Below, one piece after another: positions 27,641-35,963 of a stretch of 64,000 nucleotides of DNA. Source of the DNA: an uncultured Bacteroidota bacterium (GTDB taxonomy: Bacteria; Bacteroidota; Bacteroidia; AKYH767-A; OLB10); assembly GCA_903881665.1 (NCBI GenBank), contig CAIRUC010000068.1:85255-149254 (forward strand), given 5' to 3'. The translations under genes were made by a program, and so were the position numbers. The notes under the pieces are model-generated. The model was not told where the DNA came from. It did not search any database and saw nothing but the letters and a program-made list of their open reading frames with translations. The stretch's first letter is position 1, and every line of letters begins with the position of its first letter.

Positions 27641-29026
27641 TCACTCCCCGTTATGTTTACTAGTAAAAACTTGTATAGCAGTTAGTACAACAATTTTCAA
27701 ATCAAGGAGCAACGACCAGTTTTCAAGGTACCAAACATCGTATTCAATGCGGCTTTCCATTAGCTGATGCTCGCGCGTTTCGCCTCGTAACCCATTTATC
27801 TGAGCCCAACCAGTAATGCCCGGCTTTACAAGATGCCTTACCATAAACTTATCGATAAGCGCCGAATATTCTTCCGTATGTTTTAGCATGTGCGGCCGAG
27901 GCCCAACCACAGACATATTTCCAATTAGAGCATTATAAAATTGCGGTAATTCATCAAGACTAGTTTTACGTAAAAAAGCACCAATAGCTGTTATCCTTTC
28001 ATCGCCTTGCTTGGCCTGTTCAATATCAGCCCTTGCATTTACGCGCATCGTTCTAAATTTCCAACACGTAAACTCCTCATTATCTTTTCCTGATCGTTTC
28101 TGCTTAAAGAAAACAGGCCCTGATGAACTTAACTTTATAAGTGGAGCAATTATAAGTAAAGCCAAAGGGAAAACTATTGCAATGACGAGAAACGAAAAAA
28201 AGATGTCGAAGGTTCTTTTTACTAATCGATTCCCAATATTCTGCAATGGTTCATTACGCACACTAAGTACGGCAACAGACTCATAAAAATCAATTTTCAC
28301 CCTCCTATTCAAGAATCCACGGAAATCGGGAATCACTTTAAATCGCATGAGATTTCGATCAGCAAAAGTCATCATTTCGGCTACTTCTTCAGCTTCCATT
28401 CCTGATATAGAGCAATAAATTTCATCCACTTTCATTTCGATGGCAAATGCATGAGTTTCATTCAGCGTACCTTTTAACCAAACAGTATCGTGATGGTTAA
28501 GCGTATCCGAAAAAATTCCGAGTAGACGATATCCAACCTCTGGATGTCGCTCAAAATAATGTTGCATATCAATAGTCGGCTGGCCGTTGCCAACTATAAT
28601 CACTTTACGATAATTCAATCCGCGTCGGCGAACAAAATTGATAGTATAGGCCAACACCGATCTCCATACAAAAAATACAACAGCAAATAGAGCCAACTTA
28701 ATTTGAATATGGAAAACAGGAATAAAATAATTGTCGAAAAAATAAAGGAAAACCACTATCATAACTACGAAAATGACGTATGCTCTGAATAGCAATGAAA
28801 GTATTTGTTCGAAGCGCAATCCACGATCAATATGATGCACTTCAGTAAGGAAGGTAGCGATTACCCAAAATAAATTGATATATATAAATTGAGCTAAGAA
28901 GTTGGTATCAGCAACTAAGACGGGCCATTTAAAGTAAAAGCTAACTAACCAAAATACAATATTCAGCAGTAAGAAATCCCCTACCACATAAATTGTCTTC
29001 AAATATTTAGAGTACCCCGATGACAT
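27641..29026 (-). CDS. Undecaprenyl-phosphate sugar phosphotransferase (WcaJ/polyprenyl glycosylphosphotransferase)
   Basis: The enzyme starts exopolysaccharide or O-antigen synthesis by moving a sugar-1-phosphate onto undecaprenyl phosphate. N-terminal membrane helices (residues about 10-130) are followed by a soluble nucleotide-fold domain (KVIIVGNGQP). The catalytic domain begins KRTFDIFFSFLVIAIVFPLAL and contains PVFFKQKRSGK, CWKFRTM, SLDELPQFYNAL and MSVVGPRPH; VKPGITGWAQING is the C-terminal family mark. At 461 residues it has the full WcaJ length. No other polysaccharide gene is nearby, so the product polymer is unknown. A -7 box lies at 29038-29045. Confidence 0.93.
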   Translation of the reverse strand: MSSGYSKYLKTIYVVGDFLLLNIVFWLVSFYFKWPVLVADTNFLAQFIYINLFWVIATFLTEVHHIDRGLRFEQILSLLFRAYVIFVVMIVVFLYFFDNYFIPVFHIQIKLALFAVVFFVWRSVLAYTINFVRRRGLNYRKVIIVGNGQPTIDMQHYFERHPEVGYRLLGIFSDTLNHHDTVWLKGTLNETHAFAIEMKVDEIYCSISGMEAEEVAEMMTFADRNLMRFKVIPDFRGFLNRRVKIDFYESVAVLSVRNEPLQNIGNRLVKRTFDIFFSFLVIAIVFPLALLIIAPLIKLSSSGPVFFKQKRSGKDNEEFTCWKFRTMRVNARADIEQAKQGDERITAIGAFLRKTSLDELPQFYNALIGNMSVVGPRPHMLKHTEEYSALIDKFMVRHLVKPGITGWAQINGLRGETREHQLMESRIEYDVWYLENWSLLLDLKIVVLTAIQVFTSKHNGE

Positions 29027-29037
29027 AATTAGCGATT

Positions 29038-29045
29038 CAAAAATA
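29038..29045 (-). promoter_or_regulatory. -7 box of the sugar phosphotransferase gene
   Basis: TATTTTTG matches TAnnTTTG; the predicted start is about 9 nt before the ATG. The nearest TTG is only 14 bp upstream. Confidence 0.5.
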
Positions 29046-29157
29046 GTAAGATTGGATCACAAGTTGGAAGAAAACTGGGTGAAAGGATAAATAACTTCTA
29101 TTATTTTCCAAAAACAGCAGATAAAAGACGTTTCATCATTTCAACAGAGGTATACAC

Positions 29158-30135
29158 TTATTGCACTAACAAATTACATCCACGTAAATCACTATAATCA
29201 AATCGACCTAAAATCTCGAATGAATTATTGTCAAGTTTTTTACCAAGATCTTGCGTGGCAATAAAAGCGCAAGAATAATAATTTGCCAAATCGATTATAT
29301 TTACACCACCTGTTGTATTTATACCAACAGGAGCAAATGGATCATTTACCTCGCGCAAGAGAATTTTCATCCACGGCGGAGTAATGAAGACGCCATCGCC
29401 TTTCGAGTAAGCCTGCGATAACAATTCTGTCATCCCATATTCCGAATGTATTTTAGCAACGCCAAAACCGTTGCACAACTTATCATGTAATTCTTCTCGT
29501 ATCATCTCCTTCCTTCGTCCTTTCATACCTCCTGTTTCCATAACTATTAGTTCAGGGAAATTGATAGGAAACTTTTCACATAAGTCGAGTAACGCAAAAG
29601 TTACCCCTACTAATATCGTTTTTTGTTTACGCGCAAAAAGCCCATTAAGCAAAGATGCTAGCTCACTATACTGATTTAAGTAAAATCCACTTTGAGGATG
29701 ATTGCTATTTTTTATAAGATGTTCGAACATATAAACTAACGACGAACCTTCCCTTTCTAGGTAAGCGGGCAATAATGCAATAACGCAATAATCATTGATG
29801 GGGCCATAAAATAATTGGAACGAATTATTAAAACTATCCTCGTATATATGCACATCAGCGATTAAATGAGAAGATGTAATCATCCCAGTAGTGCCGCTAC
29901 TACTAAAGATGATTTGTGGTTTAAAGCCCTCTGCAATTACACTTCTCGATTTAAAAAAGGAAACAGGGAGAAATGGAATTTGAGAATAATGTTTTACACT
30001 TGATGCGTCAACATTCAAAGCTTCGATATACTCGCGATACACCTCCACATGCTTTGCTTGAAAAGCAAATACCGAAAGAGCATGATTATTAAAATCATTT
30101 TCGTTTTTAATATCGAAACAAGATGTAGGTAACAT
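29158..30135 (-). CDS. LuxE-like acyl-protein synthetase
   Basis: The 325-residue protein resembles the LuxE acyl-protein synthetase family, relatives of adenylate-forming enzymes. Supporting motifs: PFLPVSFFKSR, the phosphate-binding loop IFSSSGTTGM (residues about 76-85), ALLPAYLEREGSSLVYM, VMETGGMKGRRKEM and IHSEYGMTELLSQAY, the last resembling the adenylate-binding motif of the superfamily. In Lux systems LuxE activates fatty acid for reduction by LuxC; no luxC, luxD or luciferase gene is here. It begins 2 bp after the nadB stop and likely shares its mRNA. In Bacteroidota such proteins are often annotated only as acyltransferases; the substrate here is unknown. Confidence 0.82.
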   Translation of the reverse strand: MLPTSCFDIKNENDFNNHALSVFAFQAKHVEVYREYIEALNVDASSVKHYSQIPFLPVSFFKSRSVIAEGFKPQIIFSSSGTTGMITSSHLIADVHIYEDSFNNSFQLFYGPINDYCVIALLPAYLEREGSSLVYMFEHLIKNSNHPQSGFYLNQYSELASLLNGLFARKQKTILVGVTFALLDLCEKFPINFPELIVMETGGMKGRRKEMIREELHDKLCNGFGVAKIHSEYGMTELLSQAYSKGDGVFITPPWMKILLREVNDPFAPVGINTTGGVNIIDLANYYSCAFIATQDLGKKLDNNSFEILGRFDYSDLRGCNLLVQ

Positions 30136-30137
30136 AA

Positions 30138-31718
30138 TTACTCGATACGAGAAGATTTATTCGCGTCGAGATCAGAATTATAATGTAATCCTCTATTCTC
30201 GATACGCTGCATGGCTGCCTTTACAACCAAGTAAGATATATTAATCATATTTCTGAGTTCGCACAATGCTGGCGAAACTACAGTACGTTCATACAATGCC
30301 TCCGTTTCTCCGTAGATAATACGAAGTCGATCCATTGCACGTTTCATTCGAACATTACTACGAACGATGCCCACATAATTACTCATGAGTGCTTGTAACT
30401 CGCGACGATTTCCTGTTATCAAAATCATCTCTTTAGGCTCTGTCGTTCCCTCGGCATTCCAATCGGGAATATCATCACGGTAAGGGATATCCGAAATTTG
30501 TTTTACTGACTTTTCGAATGCGCGATTAGAAAACACTAATGCCTCCAGAAGTGAGTTAGATGCAAGTCGATTTGCTCCATGCAATCCGGTACAAGCACAT
30601 TCCCCGGCGGCATATAAATTCTTAATATCGCTAGCACCATCTTCATCTACACGAATTCCTCCACACATATAATGTGCTGCTGGAACTACAGGAATAAAAT
30701 TCGTAAACGGATCGATACCGATGCTATTACATTTTCTCAAAATATTGGGGAAATGCTCTGCAAATTTAAGCGAATCGAGATGAGTACAATCGAGGTAAAC
30801 AAATTCACCTCCCGATTTTTTAATTTCATTATCAATTGCACGAGCAACAATATCGCGCGAAGCTAGTGAGCCGCGTTCATCGTAATCAGGCATAAAATCA
30901 TAGCCATCAATAGTTCTTAGTATTCCCCCGAAACCACGCACGGCCTCTGTAATTAAAAAGCAAGGGCTTTCACCTGGATTATATAAAGCAGTTGGATGAA
31001 ATTGGATAAACTCCATATCATTCACCGTGCCTTTTGCGCGATATACCATAGCCACACCATCCCCAGTTGCAATAAGTGGATTGGTTGTTGTTTTATAAAG
31101 TTGCCCGGCGCCACCCGAAGCCATTAATGTTATTTTAGAAAGGAGCGTCTCTACTTTTTTTGTTTTTAAATTAAGTACATATACACCATAACAATCAATA
31201 CCGCCTGTGCTGCGTGTAACCTCTTCGCCGAGGTGATGCTGTGTAATTAAATCAAGCGCAAAAAGGTGAGTATGCAATTCAATATTGGGATGCTGATGAA
31301 TCTGCATCAGCAATTTCGTTTCAATTTCGAAACCAGTATTGTCTTTATGATGCAAAACCCTGTATTCCGAGTGGCCGCCTTCGCGAGCGAGATCATACTT
31401 CCCCGATTCGTCTTTATCAAAGTTAGCACCCCAGCGTATCATATCTTTAATTCGCTCCATGCCTTCTTCAATAACGATACGCACTATTTTTTCATCACAG
31501 ATGCCATCACCAGCAATTAAAGTGTCTTCAATATGTTTTTCTGCCGAATCGGGAGCATAGGTAACGGCAGCAATACCTCCTTGCGCATACTTTGTATTGG
31601 TCTCATCTTCATTTGCTTTGGTTATAATCAGCACCTTGCCGAACTCAGCTGCCTTTAAAGCATAGCTTAATCCTGCAATTCCCGAACCTATCACCAAAAA
31701 ATCTACCCGTTGCTGCAT
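30138..31718 (-). CDS. nadB: L-aspartate oxidase
   Basis: NadB is a flavoenzyme that turns L-aspartate into iminoaspartate, the first step of de novo NAD synthesis. The ATG at 31718 gives a proper FAD-binding start (VDFLVIGSGIAGLSYALKA); an in-frame TTG 33 bp upstream is less likely. Further marks are KYAQGGIAAV, the HSEYRVLHH region, MEFIQFHPTALY, RGSLASRDIVARA and GECACTGLHGANRLASNSLLEAL, followed by the helical C-terminal domain. Length (526 aa) is normal. nadA and nadC are not in the window. The promoter TACCTTTG with TTG 23 bp upstream lies at 31773-31806, facing the divergent nfu promoter. Confidence 0.96.
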   Translation of the reverse strand: MQQRVDFLVIGSGIAGLSYALKAAEFGKVLIITKANEDETNTKYAQGGIAAVTYAPDSAEKHIEDTLIAGDGICDEKIVRIVIEEGMERIKDMIRWGANFDKDESGKYDLAREGGHSEYRVLHHKDNTGFEIETKLLMQIHQHPNIELHTHLFALDLITQHHLGEEVTRSTGGIDCYGVYVLNLKTKKVETLLSKITLMASGGAGQLYKTTTNPLIATGDGVAMVYRAKGTVNDMEFIQFHPTALYNPGESPCFLITEAVRGFGGILRTIDGYDFMPDYDERGSLASRDIVARAIDNEIKKSGGEFVYLDCTHLDSLKFAEHFPNILRKCNSIGIDPFTNFIPVVPAAHYMCGGIRVDEDGASDIKNLYAAGECACTGLHGANRLASNSLLEALVFSNRAFEKSVKQISDIPYRDDIPDWNAEGTTEPKEMILITGNRRELQALMSNYVGIVRSNVRMKRAMDRLRIIYGETEALYERTVVSPALCELRNMINISYLVVKAAMQRIENRGLHYNSDLDANKSSRIE

Positions 31719-31772
31719 AATAATCAAAATGTTTACGCCTTTGTTAGCCAAAGGATGTGTAATTTTGCATCA

Positions 31773-31806
31773 CAAAGGTACGATTTTGAACTTTTACTCC
31801 TAGCAA
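31773..31806 (-). promoter_or_regulatory. Promoter of nadB (TTG-N23-TACCTTTG)
   Basis: The -7 box TACCTTTG is at 31773-31780 and a TTG at 31804-31806, 23 bp away. The predicted start near 31770 leaves a leader of about 52 nt to the ATG at 31718. Confidence 0.6.
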
Positions 31807-31851
31807 TTATAATATGGTAAAAGTCATACACCTCTATAAACCAAACAACCA

Positions 31852-31859
31852 TAACTTTG
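31852..31859 (+). promoter_or_regulatory. -7 box of the nfu gene
   Basis: TAACTTTG matches TAnnTTTG. The predicted start near 31862 is about 8 nt before the ATG at 31870. No TTG is seen near -33. Confidence 0.5.
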
Positions 31860-31869
31860 TTAAACAACC

Positions 31870-32511
31870 ATGAACGTTCCAATAAATATATACGCTGAAT
31901 TAACTCCTAACCCCAATAGCATGAAGTTCGTTGCGAACATTATGCTTTTAGAAGGTGGTGCTATTGAATACAACAATAAAGAGGAAGCTATCAATTGTCC
32001 ATTAGCATTACAACTTTTCGATTTTAGTGGCGTGACAAAAGTTTTTATCACAACTAACTTCATAACCTTAAATAAAGAAAATAATCTCGATTGGTTTGAT
32101 CTCACGAATATACTTCGTGAATTTATTCGAGGATTTTTATTGTCGGGAGAGCATTTGTTTATTGGAAGTCCGTTCGATGAAAACCATATTCCTACTAGTG
32201 CAAAAAAAGCTGCACCTATTGCTACGGAAGTAAAAGAAACAAATGCTGCAATAACAAATGTTGACTTCACCCCTGACCCTGAAGCTGAAAAGAAGATTGA
32301 AGCGTTATTAGATGAATATGTTCGTCCCGCGGTAGAAGGCGACGGCGGCGCCATTCATTTCCATTCATACGTAAATGGCGTTGTAAGTGTAGTTTTAAAA
32401 GGAGCTTGCAGCGGATGTCCTTCCTCAACTGTTACGTTAAAATCGGGAATTGAGAATTTACTCAAGCGAATGATGCCAGGTGTAACTGAAGTGGTAGCTG
32501 TAGCTGAATAA
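31870..32511 (+). CDS. Nfu-type iron-sulfur cluster scaffold protein
   Basis: Nfu proteins carry and pass on Fe-S clusters. The 213-residue protein has an N-terminal Nfu_N domain (ELTPNPNSMKFV, ALQLFDFSGVTKVFI, FIRGFLLSGE) and a NifU-like C-terminal domain (VRPAVEGDGGAIHFH, then the CxxC cluster-binding motif ACSGCPSS with Cys180 and Cys183). This two-domain arrangement matches eukaryotic NFU1-like scaffolds. It is divergent from nadB, whose family includes no cluster, but NadA downstream in that pathway is an Fe-S enzyme; a functional link is inference. An 11-C tract lies 19 bp after the stop. Confidence 0.93.
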   Translation: MNVPINIYAELTPNPNSMKFVANIMLLEGGAIEYNNKEEAINCPLALQLFDFSGVTKVFITTNFITLNKENNLDWFDLTNILREFIRGFLLSGEHLFIGSPFDENHIPTSAKKAAPIATEVKETNAAITNVDFTPDPEAEKKIEALLDEYVRPAVEGDGGAIHFHSYVNGVVSVVLKGACSGCPSSTVTLKSGIENLLKRMMPGVTEVVAVAE

Positions 32512-32529
32512 TCTATTTACAAGAAACCT

Positions 32530-32540
32530 CCCCCCCCCCC
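32530..32540. repeat. Poly-C tract of 11
   Basis: An uninterrupted run of 11 C follows the nfu stop codon by about 19 bp, in a genome that is otherwise AT-rich. It is not inside a reading frame I can support. Such runs are slippery for polymerases and for sequencing, so the exact length is uncertain. Confidence 0.85.
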
Positions 32541-32605
32541 GGATACTTCGTTGTGTCGATTTTTCAAAATCCTCATTTACGTTCTGCTTTAACTAAATAA
32601 ATTAT

Positions 32606-33051
32606 TTACTTAGCAATCGGCAATGGTAATTCACTTGTCTGACCGAGATGATATGCAAGATGCCCTTAAAGATGAACGAGCATTTGTTCATGTGTTACTG
32701 TTTCATCATGTTTTTTCACAGGGAAAGCGGTCAACATTATCTCATCTGTAATTGATGATAAAAATTGAGGCAGCATAATAATTACTGTATCGATATCATC
32801 GATAATTTTTTAGGCGAGACATTCTTCAAAGCAAACTCCATCTCACGTTGACGCACATACCCTATTTTACCAACAACGGCGCCAACAAAATGATTTAGAT
32901 TTCCAACTAAATGCAAAGCGAGGTTGCCTACTGAATTAGCAATCATTGCATCTGTATTCCATAAATCATATTGGAAAGAATAAAGGTTAAATTCTTCTTT
33001 CAATTTAGTCAGGTCTCTGACAAAAATAGCTGAGCGTATTTTAGAAAGCAT
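32606..33051 (-). pseudogene. Decayed DinB/DUF1572-family gene
   Basis: The first 80-odd codons (33051 down to about 32820) read as a DinB-like four-helix protein: LTKLKEEFNLYSFQYDLW, IANSVGNLALHLVGNLNHFVG, GYVRQREMEFALKNVSPKK. The frame then breaks at a run of six A (minus strand, 32816-32821). Restoring the frame with one extra A lets it continue as IDTVIIMLPQFLSSITDEI, then HEQMLVHL, a TAA stop, and GHLAYHLGQ, the family's C-terminal His motif, ending at a stop at 32606. The last part lacks the expected C-terminal residues. A frameshift, a nonsense codon and an altered end together argue for a true pseudogene rather than one sequencing error. The family's metal-binding hydrolase-like role would be lost. 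Confidence 0.8.
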
Positions 33052-33104
33052 ATCCTTAATTTTAAATAAAGGTAAAAAATCCTGACACTAACCGAAATAC
33101 CTTC

Positions 33105-33170
33105 CTAATCATAATTTTGATAAACAATTTCGTCGCCATCGAAATGCGCTTGTAATGCTTCAGTAACAGC
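33105..33170 (-). pseudogene. Possible remnant of a gene C-terminus, unidentified
   Basis: Between stop codons the minus strand reads AVTEALQAHFDGDEIVYQNYD and stop, which looks like genuine protein composition and has no start. The same frame upstream of the first stop reads DFALMPISLFL. I could not assign a family. It may be the tail of a decayed gene lying next to the DinB pseudogene, or chance. Confidence 0.3.
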
Positions 33171-33202
33171 TTAAAGAAAAAGAGAAATTGGCATTAATGC
33201 AA

Positions 33203-33233
33203 AATCGACCGAAGTAATACTCCTCGGTCGATT
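33203..33233 (-). terminator. Probable terminator after the SGNH-like gene
   Basis: A 10-bp perfect stem (AATCGACCGA / TCGGTCGATT) with an 11-nt loop begins 22 bp past the stop at 33255 and is followed by TTTT then GC on the minus strand; the T tract is short. Confidence 0.65.
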
Positions 33234-33254
33234 ACAAATTTTGGTTATTAAAAA

Positions 33255-34601
33255 TCACGGGAAAATTATTCCCGTATAACTATTTACATCAACCATTGGC
33301 AAATTGGACTTAAAGCGTGCGTTAATAGCTAAAATAAATTCATTTGCGATTAATGCAAATCCTCGATTACTTGGATTAATTCCATCGAGAGAGAATGCAC
33401 CACCGCTAATAAATGAAGCCGACATAGTTACTCCATTAAATTTAATTCCGGGTTGAAGAGTTTTGTAAAAATGATTTACATCGACAAGAGCGAGACCTTT
33501 TGATGTTGCTGCTGAAACAATTTTATTATTAAAGGCCGCAATGCTTAAATTGATATTACTTAATTCAGTACTATCGATCACATATTTTGCAGGAATTGGA
33601 TGTTGAGGTAATCCCCATCCGCCACATAAAAGCGAATCAGATGGAATAGAAAGAAGTAATAATTCACCTGCTTTTAGTTGACGAATAGCACCTCCATTTT
33701 CAACAACAAAAGAATTTGAGCCAGCTGAAAATGTTATTCCTGGAGGAGAAACTACATTCAAAGCAGTTGCTTGAGCAGCAGTTAATGTTAATCCGTTATA
33801 AGGAATCGAATTAAAAAAAGGAATATCATAAATATCAGGAATATTGGCGATTACACCATTCGCACCATTACTTGATATTCCATTTACAATAAAGTCGACT
33901 GCTTTATTAAACGTATCAACTGGTGTGAGATCATAAGCACCCATCCCACCTACAACACCAGCACCACCTGAAGTAGCATACGAATACACATCTGAATTCC
34001 CCATCCACAGCATGAAAAAAGTTGGATCAATTATTTGTGCATCTCCAATTAAGGTTGAACTTAAGCCTGAGACAGAGCCTGTATCGCTAGCAAATCGATG
34101 ATAATAATAATTACCAACAGAACCGCCTTTCCCTAAGAACTGGCTATATAATTGAAATGACTTTACACCAGGAACACTCAAATTATTAAAGGGGCCACTG
34201 TTGCCAATCCATTGCAATCCTGCAGCATTTCCACTCACATTCGAGATGCGGAAATCAAATTTCCCAGCACAATTTATTATCGACGACAACGAAAGCTGAC
34301 CTTTGATTTGTCCAAGACTATTCACCAATAACCCATTTCCCGAAGGAAGCAATGGTTGTTTAAACTCACCACCACCGGCAAAAGAAAATTGGTGAGCCAA
34401 TAAGTTAGGAATAGAAGATTCTTGTCCGGCCCTAGTTAATGCCCCATCATTAAACCCTGCCGTAAATCCACTTCCTACCGCAACGAAACGCTCGAAGTCA
34501 GCAGTGCCGGCATTATACTTAGGTTCATCTAGAGTTGGCTTGCAGCCTACCAATAAAAGACTAACGGCAACGCAGTACCGAATAATAGTTTTAGAATTCA
34601 T
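33255..34601 (-). CDS. SGNH-hydrolase-fold lipoprotein with altered catalytic blocks
   Basis: A lipobox (VSLLLVGC, Cys20) marks a lipoprotein. The rest aligns by eye with Bacteroidota SGNH/GDSL-like proteins: FVAVGSGFTAGFNDGAL (block I, residues 39-55), QESSIPNLLAHQF, FMLWMGNSDVYSYA (block III, residues 196-209), and SLDGINPSNRGFALIANEFI (block V, residues 404-423). Relative to the family pattern, three blocks are changed: the Ser of GxSLTAG is Gly45, the Asn of GNND is Ser203 (GNSD), and the His of DGxHP is Asn409. Only the second-block Gly-type element cannot be judged. The gene overlaps the upstream fadL-like gene by 11 nt, so they are probably co-translated. It may have lost hydrolase activity and act as a binding or accessory protein; that is inference. 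Confidence 0.85.
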   Translation of the reverse strand: MNSKTIIRYCVAVSLLLVGCKPTLDEPKYNAGTADFERFVAVGSGFTAGFNDGALTRAGQESSIPNLLAHQFSFAGGGEFKQPLLPSGNGLLVNSLGQIKGQLSLSSIINCAGKFDFRISNVSGNAAGLQWIGNSGPFNNLSVPGVKSFQLYSQFLGKGGSVGNYYYHRFASDTGSVSGLSSTLIGDAQIIDPTFFMLWMGNSDVYSYATSGGAGVVGGMGAYDLTPVDTFNKAVDFIVNGISSNGANGVIANIPDIYDIPFFNSIPYNGLTLTAAQATALNVVSPPGITFSAGSNSFVVENGGAIRQLKAGELLLLSIPSDSLLCGGWGLPQHPIPAKYVIDSTELSNINLSIAAFNNKIVSAATSKGLALVDVNHFYKTLQPGIKFNGVTMSASFISGGAFSLDGINPSNRGFALIANEFILAINARFKSNLPMVDVNSYTGIIFP

Positions 34602-35811
34602 ATTGCAACCCGAGGCCTCCTACCACTAAATTCGTTTTATACGTCCCTTTGAAATTCGACTGTATATTATTCACTTCTTTTCTTTCCTTTACATTTTCAT
34701 ACATTAATGAAAAATCAGCAGAGAAATTACCCTTTAATTTATAGCTTATTCCAGCTGCACAAATAAGGCGATTAGCATCGGGTAATTCGGGACTAACATA
34801 TCCATCCTGCACAGGCGTTTCATCAAAAGCGAGTCCTGCACGAAGTGTTGTTCGTTCTGTTTGTTTATATTGAATGCCTGCTCTTAAAGCCAGCGCATTT
34901 TTATAATTTTTTCCCTGACGTGAATCAAATTGAGCATCGTCACTAAAAATAAAATTGAGTGAATCATACGCCTTCCATCCTGTATAATTCATGTCGAGTG
35001 TAACTAATACTTTTGGTGTTACCGAATATCCTATTCCTATTGAAAAAACAGATGGCAACGTAACACTAGTTTTAAAGGTAGCGGAAGAAGGGATTGTTCC
35101 ATTTTGCATTAAAGAAGAAGGAACATTAGTAAAAGAAGCTTCTCCACTTGATATATCTATTTTTGTAGACGTACGATAAGCGATACCCACAACAAAATTT
35201 CCATTTACGAAATTAATACCGGCATTAGCTCCTAGCGAAGTTCCCGATCCTTTCAATTCAACAATTGCATCCCCTGCATTAGAAGAATATGGAAGTGCTT
35301 TTGTTAGATCAGCATTACTGAGAACAATCATAGGGCCTGCGCCTATTGATAAATGATCGTTGAATTTGTACGACAACGTAGGTTGAATATTGATCGCATT
35401 CAATTTAGCCGATTGCGTAATATATCTTCCCGACCAATTGCTATCCCATTTTGTACCCAATCCAAATGGAGTATTAATGGCCAAGCCAATATTTACCTTC
35501 GTTTTCCAAGTATACGCCGCATAAAGTGAAAAGGGAGTATAAATTTGACCGGGCATCGTCTCTTTCACCCCCGTATGACCCAAAAACGAGGTTTCAGGAA
35601 CGATTAAGGAGACACCCGCATTAAAATAACTATGGTTGATGAAAGCCAAAGCTCCCGGATTATAAAACACCACACTGCCATCTAATGCTACGGAAGAAAC
35701 TGATCCTCCCATAGATGTAGACTTTTGCCCTTGCGTATTGATTTGGAATCCCCCGGCAAGCGACAATAAAGGTGCAAATAGACACCCGAACATCAGCACT
35801 TTTAGCTTCAT
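34591..35811 (-). CDS. OmpP1/FadL-family outer-membrane transporter
   Basis: The start at 35811 gives a signal peptide (MKLKVLMFGCLFAPLLSLAG) followed by the FadL-type N-terminus GGFQINTQGQKSTSMGGSVS, the hatch region that enters the barrel lumen. Further strands fit: DGSVVFYNPGALAFI, TPFGLGTKWDSNWSGRY, ISIQPTLSYKF-like and SIGAGPMIV, and a final Y-E-F ending (GLGLQYEF) with a terminal aromatic as in outer-membrane barrels. FadL transporters carry hydrophobic substrates across the outer membrane. The promoter TTG-N20-TACATTTG (35829-35859) sits over the upstream in-frame codons, which confirms this start. It precedes and overlaps the SGNH-like gene, a common Bacteroidota pairing. Confidence 0.92.
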   Translation of the reverse strand: MKLKVLMFGCLFAPLLSLAGGFQINTQGQKSTSMGGSVSSVALDGSVVFYNPGALAFINHSYFNAGVSLIVPETSFLGHTGVKETMPGQIYTPFSLYAAYTWKTKVNIGLAINTPFGLGTKWDSNWSGRYITQSAKLNAINIQPTLSYKFNDHLSIGAGPMIVLSNADLTKALPYSSNAGDAIVELKGSGTSLGANAGINFVNGNFVVGIAYRTSTKIDISSGEASFTNVPSSLMQNGTIPSSATFKTSVTLPSVFSIGIGYSVTPKVLVTLDMNYTGWKAYDSLNFIFSDDAQFDSRQGKNYKNALALRAGIQYKQTERTTLRAGLAFDETPVQDGYVSPELPDANRLICAAGISYKLKGNFSADFSLMYENVKERKEVNNIQSNFKGTYKTNLVVGGLGLQYEF

Positions 35812-35828
35812 AACCTTCTGTGAGCTAA

Positions 35829-35859
35829 CAAATGTAGGCGGTACGTTGTTATAGGGCAA
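35829..35859 (-). promoter_or_regulatory. Promoter of the fadL-like / SGNH-like pair (TTG-N20-TACATTTG)
   Basis: The -7 box TACATTTG (35829-35836) and a TTG at 35857-35859 are separated by 20 bp. The predicted start near 35826 gives a leader of about 15 nt to the ATG at 35811. Confidence 0.75.
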
Positions 35860-35951
35860 TAGAAGATCGCTGTACTTATTAACAAAGGGGTGTGATTAGG
35901 AATATGATGCAATTCACTCCAATATCTGAAGAAAAATACAAAAGTTGCATA

Positions 35952-35959
35952 TAAATTTG
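35952..35959 (+). promoter_or_regulatory. -7 box of lhgO
   Basis: TAAATTTG matches TAnnTTTG and ends 5 bp before the ATG at 35964, so the transcript would be practically leaderless. No TTG near -33. Confidence 0.55.
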
Positions 35960-35963
35960 CAGA

